Assembly: GCF_003473545.1 (NCBI RefSeq)
Contig: NZ_QUCM01000003.1
Span: forward strand, 187,472 to 251,471
DNA length: 64,000 bases
Source of the DNA: Clostridium sp. AM22-11AC
GTDB taxonomy: Bacteria > Bacillota > Clostridia > Lachnospirales > Lachnospiraceae
Direction: 5' to 3'
Part shown: piece by piece, positions 34,894-43,466 of the stretch
Position numbering within the stretch: position 1 is the stretch's first letter
Layout: each line of letters begins with the position of its first letter
Translations under genes and position numbers: made by a program
The notes under the pieces: generated by a model
The model's database searches: none
What the model was told of the DNA's origin: nothing
What the model saw: the letters and a program-made list of their open reading frames with translations, nothing else

Positions 34894-35721
34894 CTACACT
34901 TGCATGCCTTCATCATTCTTCTGTATCAGCACTTCATATTCGTCACAGGGAGACAGACTTCCTTTTGTAATGGCGATCCAGGGTTTCGGGATCACAAAAC
35001 TGTCTTTCTCCCCTTCTACCTTCATTTCATCGATCCTTACAGCCGGAAGGATCCCGCTGCTTCCTACGCAGCGGTAAGGTACATACATGACCCCTTTTAC
35101 AACAGGACAGAGCCGTTTCATCAGCTCTGCAGTTGCCACATGGACCGGAATACCGCTTGCAGGAGCTGTAAGATGGTTTCCTGTATCGATCAGTCCCCTG
35201 GTCTTTATTTTCTGGCCCTCATAAAGCAATGTGACATTCCGCAGATATTTCTGCTCCGTTTTTCTGTTTCCTGTGATCCTTAAAAGATCTCCTACCCAGA
35301 AGCAGAAACAAAAAGCTCCTGCTGCCAGAAAAAAACGGATGGAAAATCTTCCAGGCATCCAGTTTGCAACTTCCCTTCCCAGACTGCTCTCAGAAAGCGC
35401 CAGCATAACACCTCCTAAGACTACGGATATTAGATAGATCCCGCCTACTGCCCGGATCAGTTCTTTCCTGCTTCGGATCCCATAAGCAGTTACTGCCATA
35501 AGGCTTCCAACTGCCACGTAGGTTCCAAACATCTGCAAAAGCAGAGGAGTCTCTGGAAACACAGCCAGGACACAGGCCCATACAGCTCCTAAAACGGCTC
35601 CTCTTATCATATGTTTAAGGTCTGCGCGGTAAGAAAAAAGTCGGTTTAACATGGCAAGTACCGCCAGATCCATAAACAGGTTCACTGCAAATATGACATC
35701 TATGTAAACTCTGTACACCAT
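34894..35721 (-). CDS. spoIIGA: Sigma-E processing peptidase SpoIIGA
   Basis: A 275-aa membrane aspartic protease that cleaves pro-SigE. Residues 1-150 hold five to six transmembrane segments. The C-terminal cytoplasmic protease domain carries the catalytic Asp in GLIDTGNHLTAP, followed by VPYRCVGSSGILPAVR. Only one DTG motif is present, as expected for a protease that works as a dimer. It lies upstream of its substrate gene sigE and downstream of ftsZ, the usual clostridial and bacillar order. Confidence 0.95.
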   Translation of the reverse strand: MVYRVYIDVIFAVNLFMDLAVLAMLNRLFSYRADLKHMIRGAVLGAVWACVLAVFPETPLLLQMFGTYVAVGSLMAVTAYGIRSRKELIRAVGGIYLISVVLGGVMLALSESSLGREVANWMPGRFSIRFFLAAGAFCFCFWVGDLLRITGNRKTEQKYLRNVTLLYEGQKIKTRGLIDTGNHLTAPASGIPVHVATAELMKRLCPVVKGVMYVPYRCVGSSGILPAVRIDEMKVEGEKDSFVIPKPWIAITKGSLSPCDEYEVLIQKNDEGMQV

Positions 35722-35833
35722 CTTTCCTGGCTTTTTTCCACCTCCTGTGTTTTCATCTGAGGTACATTATAATCATTCTCAAGTGCAAAAGCTGTCGAAG
35801 TAAGGGGGAGAAATGGTTGTTTTTTTCGACAAA

Positions 35834-35878
35834 AAAAGACCTCTCCCACAGGCTTTTTTCCTGTAGGAAAGGTCTTTT
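35834..35878 (-). terminator. Terminator after ftsZ
   Basis: On the minus strand, AAAAGACCTTTCC and GGGAGAGGTCTTTT arms pair and a T run follows. It separates ftsZ from spoIIGA-sigE. Confidence 0.9.
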
Positions 35879-35915
35879 AAAATTCTTTTTGAAGTTTTAT
35901 ATTTGTGGATCCAAA

Positions 35916-37220
35916 TTATCTCTTATTCTTTAAGAAATCCGGGATATTGATCTGCATCTCTTTGTTTGCTGCCGGGCGGAAGGAAGGAGTGGTTCTTTCC
36001 TGTGCCGGAGCTGCTGGCTTTTCTGCTGGCTGGCTTCCTGCATTTCCTGCATTGAAAGTTGGAGTAGCGTTGAATTTAGGGATGGTATATCCGGTTGTCT
36101 GCTGTGTATTTGGTGTAAATGTGCGGTTAAATGCTGGCTGTGCCGGCTTTGTAAAGGTTGGAGCTGCAGTTTCAGTTGCTGCTGCTTCGTTTGAAGCACT
36201 CTTCTCTGCTGGCTGTGCCTTATAGCTGTTAAGTCCGCTCATAACCTTGCTGACAGAAGAAGTTGCGTTATGCTCGTCCAGTCCGGTAGCAATAACAGTA
36301 ATGCTTGCTTCATCCTGTGCATTTTCATCATACATAGCACCGAAGATAATGTTTGCATCATCACCAGCCAGTTCCTGAACATAGCTTGCTGCGTCATTTG
36401 CTTCGATCAGGCTGATGTCACCGGAAATATTGATGATCACATGGCTTGCACCCTCAATAGTGGTCTCCAGAAGAGGACTGGATACAGCCTGCTTAACAGC
36501 CTCGATGGCCTTGTCATCACCTTTTGCCTTACCAATACCGATATGGGCAATACCCTTATCGATCATAACAGTCTGGATATCTGCAAAGTCAAGGTTGATC
36601 AGACCAGGAACATTGATCAGGTCGGTAATACCCTGAACTGCCTGCTGAAGAACTTCATCTGCTTTCTTAAGAGCATCCGGCATAGTTGTGCGGCGGTCTA
36701 CGATCTCAAGAAGACGGTCATTTGGAATAACGATCAGAGTATCTACTGCCTGCTTTAAACATTCAATACCATTTAACGCATTCTGCATACGTGCTTTTGC
36801 TTCAAAACGGAAAGGCTTTGTTACAACACCGACAGTAAGGATACCCATATCCTTTGCGATCTTTGCAACAACAGGAGCTGCACCAGTACCGGTACCGCCA
36901 CCCATACCACAGGTAACGAATACCATGTCAGCGCCCTTTAATGCCTGGGAGATCTCCTCAGAGCTCTCTTCTGCTGCCTTTTCACCAACTTCCGGACGTG
37001 CGCCTGCACCTAATCCCTTGGTCAGCTTCTCACCAATCTGCATAGCGGTAGGAGCCTTACAGAACTGCAGTGCCTGCTTATCAGTATTGATACCGATAAA
37101 TTCAACACCTGCGATATTTTCATCGATCATGCGGTTTACAGCGTTGTTTCCTGCGCCACCTACACCTACTACGATAATTCTTGCAGCATTCTCTGACTCA
37201 TTTATTTTAATCTCTAACAA
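35916..37220 (-). CDS. ftsZ: Cell division protein FtsZ
   Basis: About 434 aa; the tubulin-like GTPase that forms the Z ring. The GTP-binding core includes [17 protein letters not shown] and the tubulin signature [10 protein letters not shown], with the T7-loop residues INLDFADI. After residue ~335 comes a Thr/Ala/Pro/Asn-rich linker, and the C-terminal peptide IPDFLKNKR should bind division partners. I choose the TTG at 37220, with AAGGAGG upstream; this gives the typical short N terminus, while the frame's earlier start has no ribosome binding site. No ftsA lies beside it. It has its own promoter. Confidence 0.96.
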   Translation of the reverse strand: MLEIKINESENAARIIVVGVGGAGNNAVNRMIDENIAGVEFIGINTDKQALQFCKAPTAMQIGEKLTKGLGAGARPEVGEKAAEESSEEISQALKGADMVFVTCGMGGGTGTGAAPVVAKIAKDMGILTVGVVTKPFRFEAKARMQNALNGIECLKQAVDTLIVIPNDRLLEIVDRRTTMPDALKKADEVLQQAVQGITDLINVPGLINLDFADIQTVMIDKGIAHIGIGKAKGDDKAIEAVKQAVSSPLLETTIEGASHVIINISGDISLIEANDAASYVQELAGDDANIIFGAMYDENAQDEASITVIATGLDEHNATSSVSKVMSGLNSYKAQPAEKSASNEAAATETAAPTFTKPAQPAFNRTFTPNTQQTTGYTIPKFNATPTFNAGNAGSQPAEKPAAPAQERTTPSFRPAANKEMQINIPDFLKNKR

Positions 37221-37311
37221 GATACTTGTCCTCCTTCTTAAAACCCTGCTCACAGAACATGGGACTGTGTTTTTTCTATAATTAATGTTTCTGATTTCTA
37301 GCCTAACTAAT

Positions 37312-37340
37312 ACTATATTTTATTTTCCAGAAAAAATCAA
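37312..37340 (-). promoter_or_regulatory. Candidate sigma-A promoter of ftsZ
   Basis: Minus strand TTGATT, 17-bp spacer, TATAGT, about 85 nt before the TTG start. It lies between a structured element after ftsQ and the ftsZ leader. Confidence 0.6.
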
Positions 37341-37365
37341 CCCTGAATTTACTTTTTTAAGCATT

Positions 37366-37420
37366 GTCAAGCGTTTAACCGAGCGTTGTGCTTGCACATA
37401 AGCACGGTTAGACAGTTGAC
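37366..37420 (-). repeat. Nested hairpin element between ftsQ and ftsZ
   Basis: Three nested inverted pairs: GTCAA/TTGAC, TAACC/GGTTA and GTGCTT/AAGCAC around a GCACAT loop. It begins just after the ftsQ stop and may terminate or insulate transcription before the ftsZ promoter. It resembles other intergenic elements in the window in its GTGCTTATGTGCA core. Confidence 0.5.
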
Positions 37421-37421
37421 T

Positions 37422-38156
37422 TTATTTTAATTTAAAAGGAATGGTCCCGTCATTTCCCGTATCTGAATATCCATCCAGTTCCAGGGTTCCCTTTTTATCC
37501 TTTAATTCCGGGTGGTCTCTTAGAATATCATTTAAAAGAGACAGTTTTCCGTCAACATCTCCTCCGTCTCCCAGTGTTACCTCCATCTGGCCAATGGTAA
37601 GGGAAGGTTGTCCTGAAGAACCAAAGCGGATCCGGTCTACCTGGATATGATAGACTGAAAGCTGCTGGGTCAGATTTAAGATCTCCTCGAATATTTTGGG
37701 ATCTTTTACAGGAAGATGCTGATACAAAACAATACGGCCAAATTCCAGGCCTGTGATCCAGGGCACACCCGGAAGGCAGTCCGGTGAACTTTCTACTATA
37801 ATACCATCCCTGTCAAAATACATGTAACTGCTCATATAAGACACATAGCCTACAATGCTTTTGTCATAAATGATCACCTCTGCCTTAAAGGGACCATGAA
37901 AAACGATCTTATATTTCTCCACAAAAGGGATCTGTCTGTGGGGCTGTGTTTTATCCCTGATAAAAGCCAGGATCGTATTGTTTCCCCACCGTCCGGAAAA
38001 CAGGATATTTTCAATCTGCTCCGGCGTATAGCGGTTACTTCCTGACACGCTTACTTCTTTTATGCGCAGACCAAACACCAGGACCGCCGCAAGCAGCAGA
38101 ACAGCTGCGGCGATCCCTACCCATTTATAGCTTTTTCTCTCTGCTCTTCTTATCAT
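37422..38156 (-). CDS. ftsQ: Cell division protein FtsQ/DivIB
   Basis: A 244-aa bitopic membrane protein. After a short Arg/Lys-rich cytoplasmic start comes one transmembrane helix (about 13-31). The POTRA domain begins IKEVSVSGSNRYTPEQIENIL, and a beta domain follows with FDRDGIIVESSPDCLPGVP. FtsQ/DivIB scaffolds FtsL and FtsB at the septum. It overlaps murA by 4 bp (ATGA). Confidence 0.92.
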   Translation of the reverse strand: MIRRAERKSYKWVGIAAAVLLLAAVLVFGLRIKEVSVSGSNRYTPEQIENILFSGRWGNNTILAFIRDKTQPHRQIPFVEKYKIVFHGPFKAEVIIYDKSIVGYVSYMSSYMYFDRDGIIVESSPDCLPGVPWITGLEFGRIVLYQHLPVKDPKIFEEILNLTQQLSVYHIQVDRIRFGSSGQPSLTIGQMEVTLGDGGDVDGKLSLLNDILRDHPELKDKKGTLELDGYSDTGNDGTIPFKLK

Positions 38157-39418
38157 CCCGTATCACTCTCCATCCAGCTTATCTTTCCTCCCAGGGCATT
38201 TATATCCCGGCAGATGTCTTCGTATCCCCTGACAATATGGCTGCAATCTTCTATCACAGTTTTTCCTTCTGCCCCCAGGGCAGCCACTGCTAACGCTGCC
38301 CCGCCTCTTAGATCCAGTGCCTTTACTCTTGCTCCTTTTAAGGGATATACTCCCCTGACCCAGGCATCTTTTCCTTTACAGGTGATATCGGCTCCCATTT
38401 TTCTTAAAGCTGCCGCTGTTCCGAAACGGTCCTCAAACACCTGCTCCCGGATCCTGCTCTCTCCTTTGGCACATGCAAGAAAAGCCATAAAAGGGGATTG
38501 AAGATCCGTAGGGAACTCCGGATAAGGTCCTGTGCACACAGAAAGGGCTTTTGGACGGTCTTTCATGGAAATATGAAGAGAAAACTCTTCTTCCCGTACA
38601 TTTGCTCCTGCTTTTCTCAAAAGTTCAAGAGGAAGTTTCAGCTGTTTTGTGTTTACTTCTTTTAAAGAAATATTTCCCCCGGCTGCCATAACTGCCGTAC
38701 TGTAAGTCCCGGCCACGATCCGGTCCCCTTCTATTTTCCATACACTGTCGTGAAGTCTTTTTACTCCCTGGACCATCAGATGCTCGGTTTCCATCCCACA
38801 GATCACAGCACCCATGCCATTTAAGAAATGACATAACTGGCTGATCTCCGGTTCTTTTGCCGCATTGTGGATCACTGTCACCCCATCTGCCAGAACAGCT
38901 GCCAACACGGCCTGTTCCGTAGCGCCTACACTGGGATAGGAAAGTTCTATTTCACAGCCCTTAAGACCGTTAAAGGCTTCTGCCTTATACTGTCCGTCCT
39001 CTTCTTCTATTATAGCTCCCAGTTTTTCAAGGACCATCAGATGCAGATCTACCGGTCTTGCACCGATCAGACAGCCGCCGGGAAAGCTGCACCTTCCCTC
39101 TTTCATCCTTCCAAGGAGAGCTCCCAAAAGGATAATGGAAGAACGCATTGCTTTTACATACTTTCCCGGAACCTCTGTACGGTCCACAAAAGCAGCATCG
39201 ATCACCAGACGGGAACCCGTTTTCTCGCAGCGGCACCCTATCTCCCTTAAAATATCTGTCATACACCGGGTATCTTCAATATCCGGCACATTATAAAGCA
39301 CTGTAGTCCCTTTGTGGAGCAGAGCCCCGGCCATAATGGGGAGTGCGCCGTTTTTTGAGCCCTGTACAGAAATCTCCCCTTCCAGTGGATTCATCCCATA
39401 AACCTGAATTGCAGCCAA
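38153..39418 (-). CDS. murA: UDP-N-acetylglucosamine 1-carboxyvinyltransferase (MurA)
   Basis: A 421-aa EPSP-synthase-fold enzyme that transfers enolpyruvate from PEP to UDP-GlcNAc, the first committed step of peptidoglycan synthesis. The start GSKNGALPIMAGALL carries the catalytic Lys-Asn pair (K22/N23). The fosfomycin-reactive Cys is present in FPGGCLIGARPVDLH, and the C terminus shows RGGAALAVAALGAEG. An intact Cys predicts fosfomycin sensitivity at the target (inference). The gene is 86 bp after ftsW with a small hairpin between. Confidence 0.96.
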   Translation of the reverse strand: MAAIQVYGMNPLEGEISVQGSKNGALPIMAGALLHKGTTVLYNVPDIEDTRCMTDILREIGCRCEKTGSRLVIDAAFVDRTEVPGKYVKAMRSSIILLGALLGRMKEGRCSFPGGCLIGARPVDLHLMVLEKLGAIIEEEDGQYKAEAFNGLKGCEIELSYPSVGATEQAVLAAVLADGVTVIHNAAKEPEISQLCHFLNGMGAVICGMETEHLMVQGVKRLHDSVWKIEGDRIVAGTYSTAVMAAGGNISLKEVNTKQLKLPLELLRKAGANVREEEFSLHISMKDRPKALSVCTGPYPEFPTDLQSPFMAFLACAKGESRIREQVFEDRFGTAAALRKMGADITCKGKDAWVRGVYPLKGARVKALDLRGGAALAVAALGAEGKTVIEDCSHIVRGYEDICRDINALGGKISWMESDTG

Positions 39419-39465
39419 AAAGGCACCTCCGCAGAAAATGTGTATCTACTTTGATCATATGCCCT

Positions 39466-39494
39466 GATGGCTGCTTATGTGCATGGCCAGCTGA
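39466..39494. repeat. Hairpin element between ftsW and murA
   Basis: CTGATGGC and GCCAG-type arms around GCTTATGTGCA, resembling the core at 37388-37405. Pairing is imperfect. Confidence 0.35.
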
Positions 39495-39504
39495 TTTCTG
39501 ACCC

Positions 39505-40800
39505 TTATTTTTCCAGCCGGATCCGGTTGGATACGCTTAAAACAATTCCCATTTCCATCATGATAAACAACACCGATGTACCTCCATAACTGATAAAAGG
39601 AAGGGTGATACCTGTATTGGGAATGGTATTGGTTACTACGGCAATATTTAAAACTACCTGAATGGCAATGTGCCCCATAACACCCACTACTAAAAGAGCT
39701 CCAAACAGATCCGGTGCATTATTTGCAATGACCATAAAACGGAAGATCATAAATAAGAACACCAGAATAATGGATATGGCGCCAAACAGCCCCAGTTCCT
39801 CACAGATGATAGCAAAGATCATATCATTCTGTGACTCAGGAAGAAAACCTAACTTCTGGATACTCTGTCCTAAGCCCTGTCCGAAAAGGCCGCCGGAACC
39901 AATGGCATATAATCCCTGAAGCACCTGGAAACTTTTTCCTTCCGGGTCAAGCTCCGGATTTAGCCATGCCTCAATACGGCGGTACTGGTAAGGCTGCAGC
40001 AATTTGATCTGCATCAGCGCTTTACCGATGGGTCCGGCACCTGCTAAAATGCCCATTGCTAATGCTGCCAGACTGTAAAACGGCCACTTGATCTTACATG
40101 CCACAAACAGCATGACAAAGCCAATACCTACCAGGATGATACCGGAACTCAAGTTGTTGGCAGCAACCAGTCCGGCAATCGGGAGCGTCATAAAAGTCAC
40201 GTTCCTCATATACTTCCACTGGTTGATCTTATCACCTTTCACTGTGATATAGGACGCCAGCATAATGATCAGGGCGATCTTTGCAAACTCTGTAGGCTGG
40301 AAACTGAAAGGTCCCACACCCAGCCATCTTCTCTTTCCGTTTACAGCTCTTCCCACCAGTGAAACTGCTATCATCAAAGCATAGGACAGTGCATAGGAAG
40401 GAACTGCTACCTTTGCCAGCAAATGATAATCCAGTTTTGAGATCACCAGCATAATGAAAAATCCGATCGCTGCGATCATCGCCTGTCTCTGCATAAAATA
40501 GGCACTGTTTCCATTGTATTTGGAGCTTAACTGCGCAGTATAAGAACTGGCACTGTAGATCATGACCAGCCCAAATACAGTAAGGAAAATAATGATGAAA
40601 AGAAGACTGTAATCATAAAAATGACGGGGTTTTCTTTTCTTTCCCTCCTGGGCAACCGGCTGCTCATAAGCCTGCCCGGCTCCCGGATAAGAAGCAGGCC
40701 GTCCCGGCTGTACATAACGCACCTGCTCATTGCCCCTCCTTACAGGAACTGCCTGCTGCGCAGGGGCGGGGCGGTTCTTTCGCCGTTTCTTTCCCGCCAT
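39505..40800 (-). CDS. ftsW: FtsW/RodA/SpoVE-family lipid II polymerase
   Basis: A 431-aa SEDS glycosyltransferase. The first ~60 residues are a Lys/Arg/Pro-rich cytoplasmic tail (AGKKRRKNRPAPAQQAVP), longer than in many FtsW proteins. About ten transmembrane segments follow. Family marks are NGKRRWLGVGPFSFQPTEFAK, FLPESQNDMIFAIICEELG and the C-terminal PFISYGGTSVL. Its position in the dcw cluster next to murD and murA supports septal FtsW (or SpoVE) rather than RodA. Confidence 0.93.
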   Translation of the reverse strand: MAGKKRRKNRPAPAQQAVPVRRGNEQVRYVQPGRPASYPGAGQAYEQPVAQEGKKRKPRHFYDYSLLFIIIFLTVFGLVMIYSASSYTAQLSSKYNGNSAYFMQRQAMIAAIGFFIMLVISKLDYHLLAKVAVPSYALSYALMIAVSLVGRAVNGKRRWLGVGPFSFQPTEFAKIALIIMLASYITVKGDKINQWKYMRNVTFMTLPIAGLVAANNLSSGIILVGIGFVMLFVACKIKWPFYSLAALAMGILAGAGPIGKALMQIKLLQPYQYRRIEAWLNPELDPEGKSFQVLQGLYAIGSGGLFGQGLGQSIQKLGFLPESQNDMIFAIICEELGLFGAISIILVFLFMIFRFMVIANNAPDLFGALLVVGVMGHIAIQVVLNIAVVTNTIPNTGITLPFISYGGTSVLFIMMEMGIVLSVSNRIRLEK

Positions 40801-40813
40801 TGTCTTTTACCTC

Positions 40814-42370
40814 CTAAAGCGCCATGACGCATTCTTTAAAGACGCGCCCGCGTTCTTCATAATTTTTAAACATATCCCAGCTTGCGCAGGCCGGACTTAA
40901 CAGCACATAATCTCCTGCATCTGCATACACAGCGCATACCTGCACCGCTTCTTTTAAGTCCTCTGCATACATGATCTCTGTGAAACCATATTTTTTCGCG
41001 CAGGCTGCGATCTTATCCCTGGTCTTTCCGATCAGGACTAAATACTTCACCCTGCCGGCAAACTCTTTTGCCCACTCATCATAGGTGCTGTTTTTGTCAT
41101 AGCCACCTGCGATCAGAAGAACAGGCCCCGGCATAGCTCTAAGTGCCTGGATCGCCGCATCCGGATTGGTTCCCTTGGAGTCATTGTAATAGCGCACACC
41201 TGTACGCTCCCTTACAAATTCGATCCTGTGCTCAACCGGTTTGAATTTCCGGACTGTTTCCCGGATCTTTTCAAAAGGTACTCCCATTAACAGGCCGATG
41301 TAGGCAGCTGCCATTACATTTTCATAATTGTGGCGTCCTAAAAGCTGCAGTTCCTTTACATTTACAAGGATCTGCTCTTTTGTTCCGTCTGCATAGACAA
41401 TATTGTCTCCATCTAAGAAAAATCCCTCTTTCAGACGCTCACGGCTGGAAAACCAGAATACCCGGGCCTTAAGACCGGAAAGAACTTCCTCCGGATCCGT
41501 TTCTTCAGCTTCTGACTCAGAAACAGTTTCTGTAACTTCTGTCTCTGACTGCTCTGGCTCTTCACCTGCAGTCTCATCTGGCTCCCTAAGATCTTCTGCA
41601 CCATCTAGTCCGTCTTCCCGGGCCACAGCTTCTGTTTCTGTATCCGCTGCATCCTCTGCAGGTTCCGGCTCTTCGATCCGGCTTTCTCCAAATTCCCTTA
41701 AAACAGGATCATCATAATTTAAGACCACTGCGTCTTTTGCAGTCTGGTTCATGGTGATACATTCTTTGATGCGGATATAATTTTCCATAGATCCGTGACG
41801 GTCCAGATGATCCGGGGTGATATTTAAGATCGCGCTTACATCCGGGTGGAAATCCATAATAGTCTCCAACTGGAAGCTGCTCACTTCCGCTACAGTCACA
41901 GACTGGTCTGTCATCTCTGAAACTTTGGATGTATAAGGCTCGCCGATATTTCCTACTACAAAGGTTTCCTCATACTGGGATCTTAAGATCGCGCCTGTAA
42001 GAGCTGTTGTAGTGGTCTTTCCATTGGTTCCTGTAATAGCAGCCAGTTTTCCCAGACCACACTGATATGCTAACTCGATCTCTCCCAAAACAGGGATCCC
42101 TGCTTCATCTACCACTGCCACAAACCCACTGTTTAAAGGAATTCCCGGACTGATGATACAAAGTTCCACCCCTAAAAGATCCGAGCGCTTGATCTCACCA
42201 AGGACGATTCCCACTTTCGCATCTTTTCCGAACTTTGCCCGGATCTCATCTGTATTTAACGCTGTGTTGCCGTCATAAAGCACCACTTCGCCGCCTCTTT
42301 CAAGAACCAGCTTTGCAGCCGCAATGCCGCTGATGCCGGTTCCTGCAACCAATACCTTGCTCTGGTTCAT
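40814..42370 (-). CDS. murD: UDP-N-acetylmuramoylalanine-D-glutamate ligase with acidic insertion
   Basis: A 518-aa Mur ligase that adds D-Glu to UDP-MurNAc-L-Ala. The N-terminal UDP-binding domain starts KVLVAGTGISGIAAAKL. The ATP loop is AITGTNGKTTTTALTG (111-126), then NITPDHLDRHGSMENY (183-198) and the C-terminal domain with YYNDSKGTNPDAA. Between the central domain's DDPVLREFGES (~230) and RVFWFSS (~303) lies about 68 residues dominated by Glu, Asp, Thr and Ala, absent from ordinary MurD of about 450 aa. The catalytic motifs are intact, so activity is expected. Confidence 0.95.
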   Translation of the reverse strand: MNQSKVLVAGTGISGIAAAKLVLERGGEVVLYDGNTALNTDEIRAKFGKDAKVGIVLGEIKRSDLLGVELCIISPGIPLNSGFVAVVDEAGIPVLGEIELAYQCGLGKLAAITGTNGKTTTTALTGAILRSQYEETFVVGNIGEPYTSKVSEMTDQSVTVAEVSSFQLETIMDFHPDVSAILNITPDHLDRHGSMENYIRIKECITMNQTAKDAVVLNYDDPVLREFGESRIEEPEPAEDAADTETEAVAREDGLDGAEDLREPDETAGEEPEQSETEVTETVSESEAEETDPEEVLSGLKARVFWFSSRERLKEGFFLDGDNIVYADGTKEQILVNVKELQLLGRHNYENVMAAAYIGLLMGVPFEKIRETVRKFKPVEHRIEFVRERTGVRYYNDSKGTNPDAAIQALRAMPGPVLLIAGGYDKNSTYDEWAKEFAGRVKYLVLIGKTRDKIAACAKKYGFTEIMYAEDLKEAVQVCAVYADAGDYVLLSPACASWDMFKNYEERGRVFKECVMAL

Positions 42371-42432
42371 GTTGCTTTTAACCTCCTGTTCTTTTGATGT
42401 TCTCTCGGAGTTTTTGCTACGCCTCTTTTATC

Positions 42433-43401
42433 TTACAGCCCCAGGTAAGCGATCATGCACAGAAGCGCTGTTACGATAGAAAATACAGCTACTACCCGTG
42501 TTTCAGACCAGCCGCACAGTTCAAAATGATGATGGATCGGAGCCATTTTAAAGATACGCTTTCCCCCTGTTTTCTTAAAATAAGTAACCTGGACGATAAC
42601 GGAAAGCACTTCTACCAGGTAGATCAGTCCAATGATCGGGATAAACAGAGGCAGACGCATCATATAAGCTGCGGAAGCCACAAAACCGCCAAGAGCCAGG
42701 GAACCTGTATCTCCCATAAATACCTTTGCCGGATAAACATTAAAAAGCAGAAAGCCCAGTAAGCTTCCTACCACTGCTCCTGTAATAGGACTGATCCCCA
42801 TATTTTCCCCGATGGCTACGATCGTCAGGAAAGTAGCTACCAGAATGGTAACGCTGGTACAGAGGCCATCCAGTCCGTCTGTAAAATTTACACCATTATC
42901 TGTACCAAGAGTGATAAAAAACAGAGCTGGTACAAATAAAATACCAAGGGATAAGAATTTACCATTTTCAAAACCGCCTGTAAAGGGGATCAGCATATCA
43001 ATGCCCACTTCTCCGCTGTGCAGCAGATACCAGGCAAAAATACCGGTAATGATAAACTGACCGATCAGTTTCTGGATCGGATTTAAGCCTTCGGACCGTT
43101 TCATGATGATCTTGATATAATCATCTAAAAATCCGATGATACCAAATCCAACGGTCATAAACAGCACCGGAATGATCCTTGGATATGACGGGATGTAAAA
43201 AACAGATGTAATGATAATGCTGGTCAGGATGATCAGGCCACCCATTGTAGGAGTTCCCTGCTTCTTTAAATGGCTCTGTGGACCGTCATCTCTTACCTGC
43301 TGGCCAAATTTCAGTTTGTGAAGAAACGGTATGATAACCGGGCACAGCAGCGCGCTGACAGCAAATGCGATAATAATAGCTAATATTGTTTCACGAATCA
43401 T
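42433..43401 (-). CDS. mraY: Phospho-N-acetylmuramoyl-pentapeptide transferase (MraY)
   Basis: About 322 aa with ten transmembrane segments. MraY makes lipid I at the inner membrane face. Motifs include HLKKQGTPTMGG, FLDDYIKI (acidic catalytic residues), NFTDGLDGLCT, GDTGSLALGG and the His motif MAPIHHHFELCGWSE. I start at the ATG at 43401 with GAGGTG upstream; six upstream in-frame residues are not supported. murE and murF are not beside it. Confidence 0.96.
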   Translation of the reverse strand: MIRETILAIIIAFAVSALLCPVIIPFLHKLKFGQQVRDDGPQSHLKKQGTPTMGGLIILTSIIITSVFYIPSYPRIIPVLFMTVGFGIIGFLDDYIKIIMKRSEGLNPIQKLIGQFIITGIFAWYLLHSGEVGIDMLIPFTGGFENGKFLSLGILFVPALFFITLGTDNGVNFTDGLDGLCTSVTILVATFLTIVAIGENMGISPITGAVVGSLLGFLLFNVYPAKVFMGDTGSLALGGFVASAAYMMRLPLFIPIIGLIYLVEVLSVIVQVTYFKKTGGKRIFKMAPIHHHFELCGWSETRVVAVFSIVTALLCMIAYLGL

Positions 43402-43466
43402 AAAGCACCTCAATCTCATATGTATGTCTTATTTGGTAAATAGTATACGTCTTTTTTGCAGAATAA

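Noticed and set aside
41403..41717. 104-aa Ser-rich plus-strand frame within murD
   Set aside because: Antisense of the acidic insertion (Glu codons read as Ser/Phe); no ribosome binding site.
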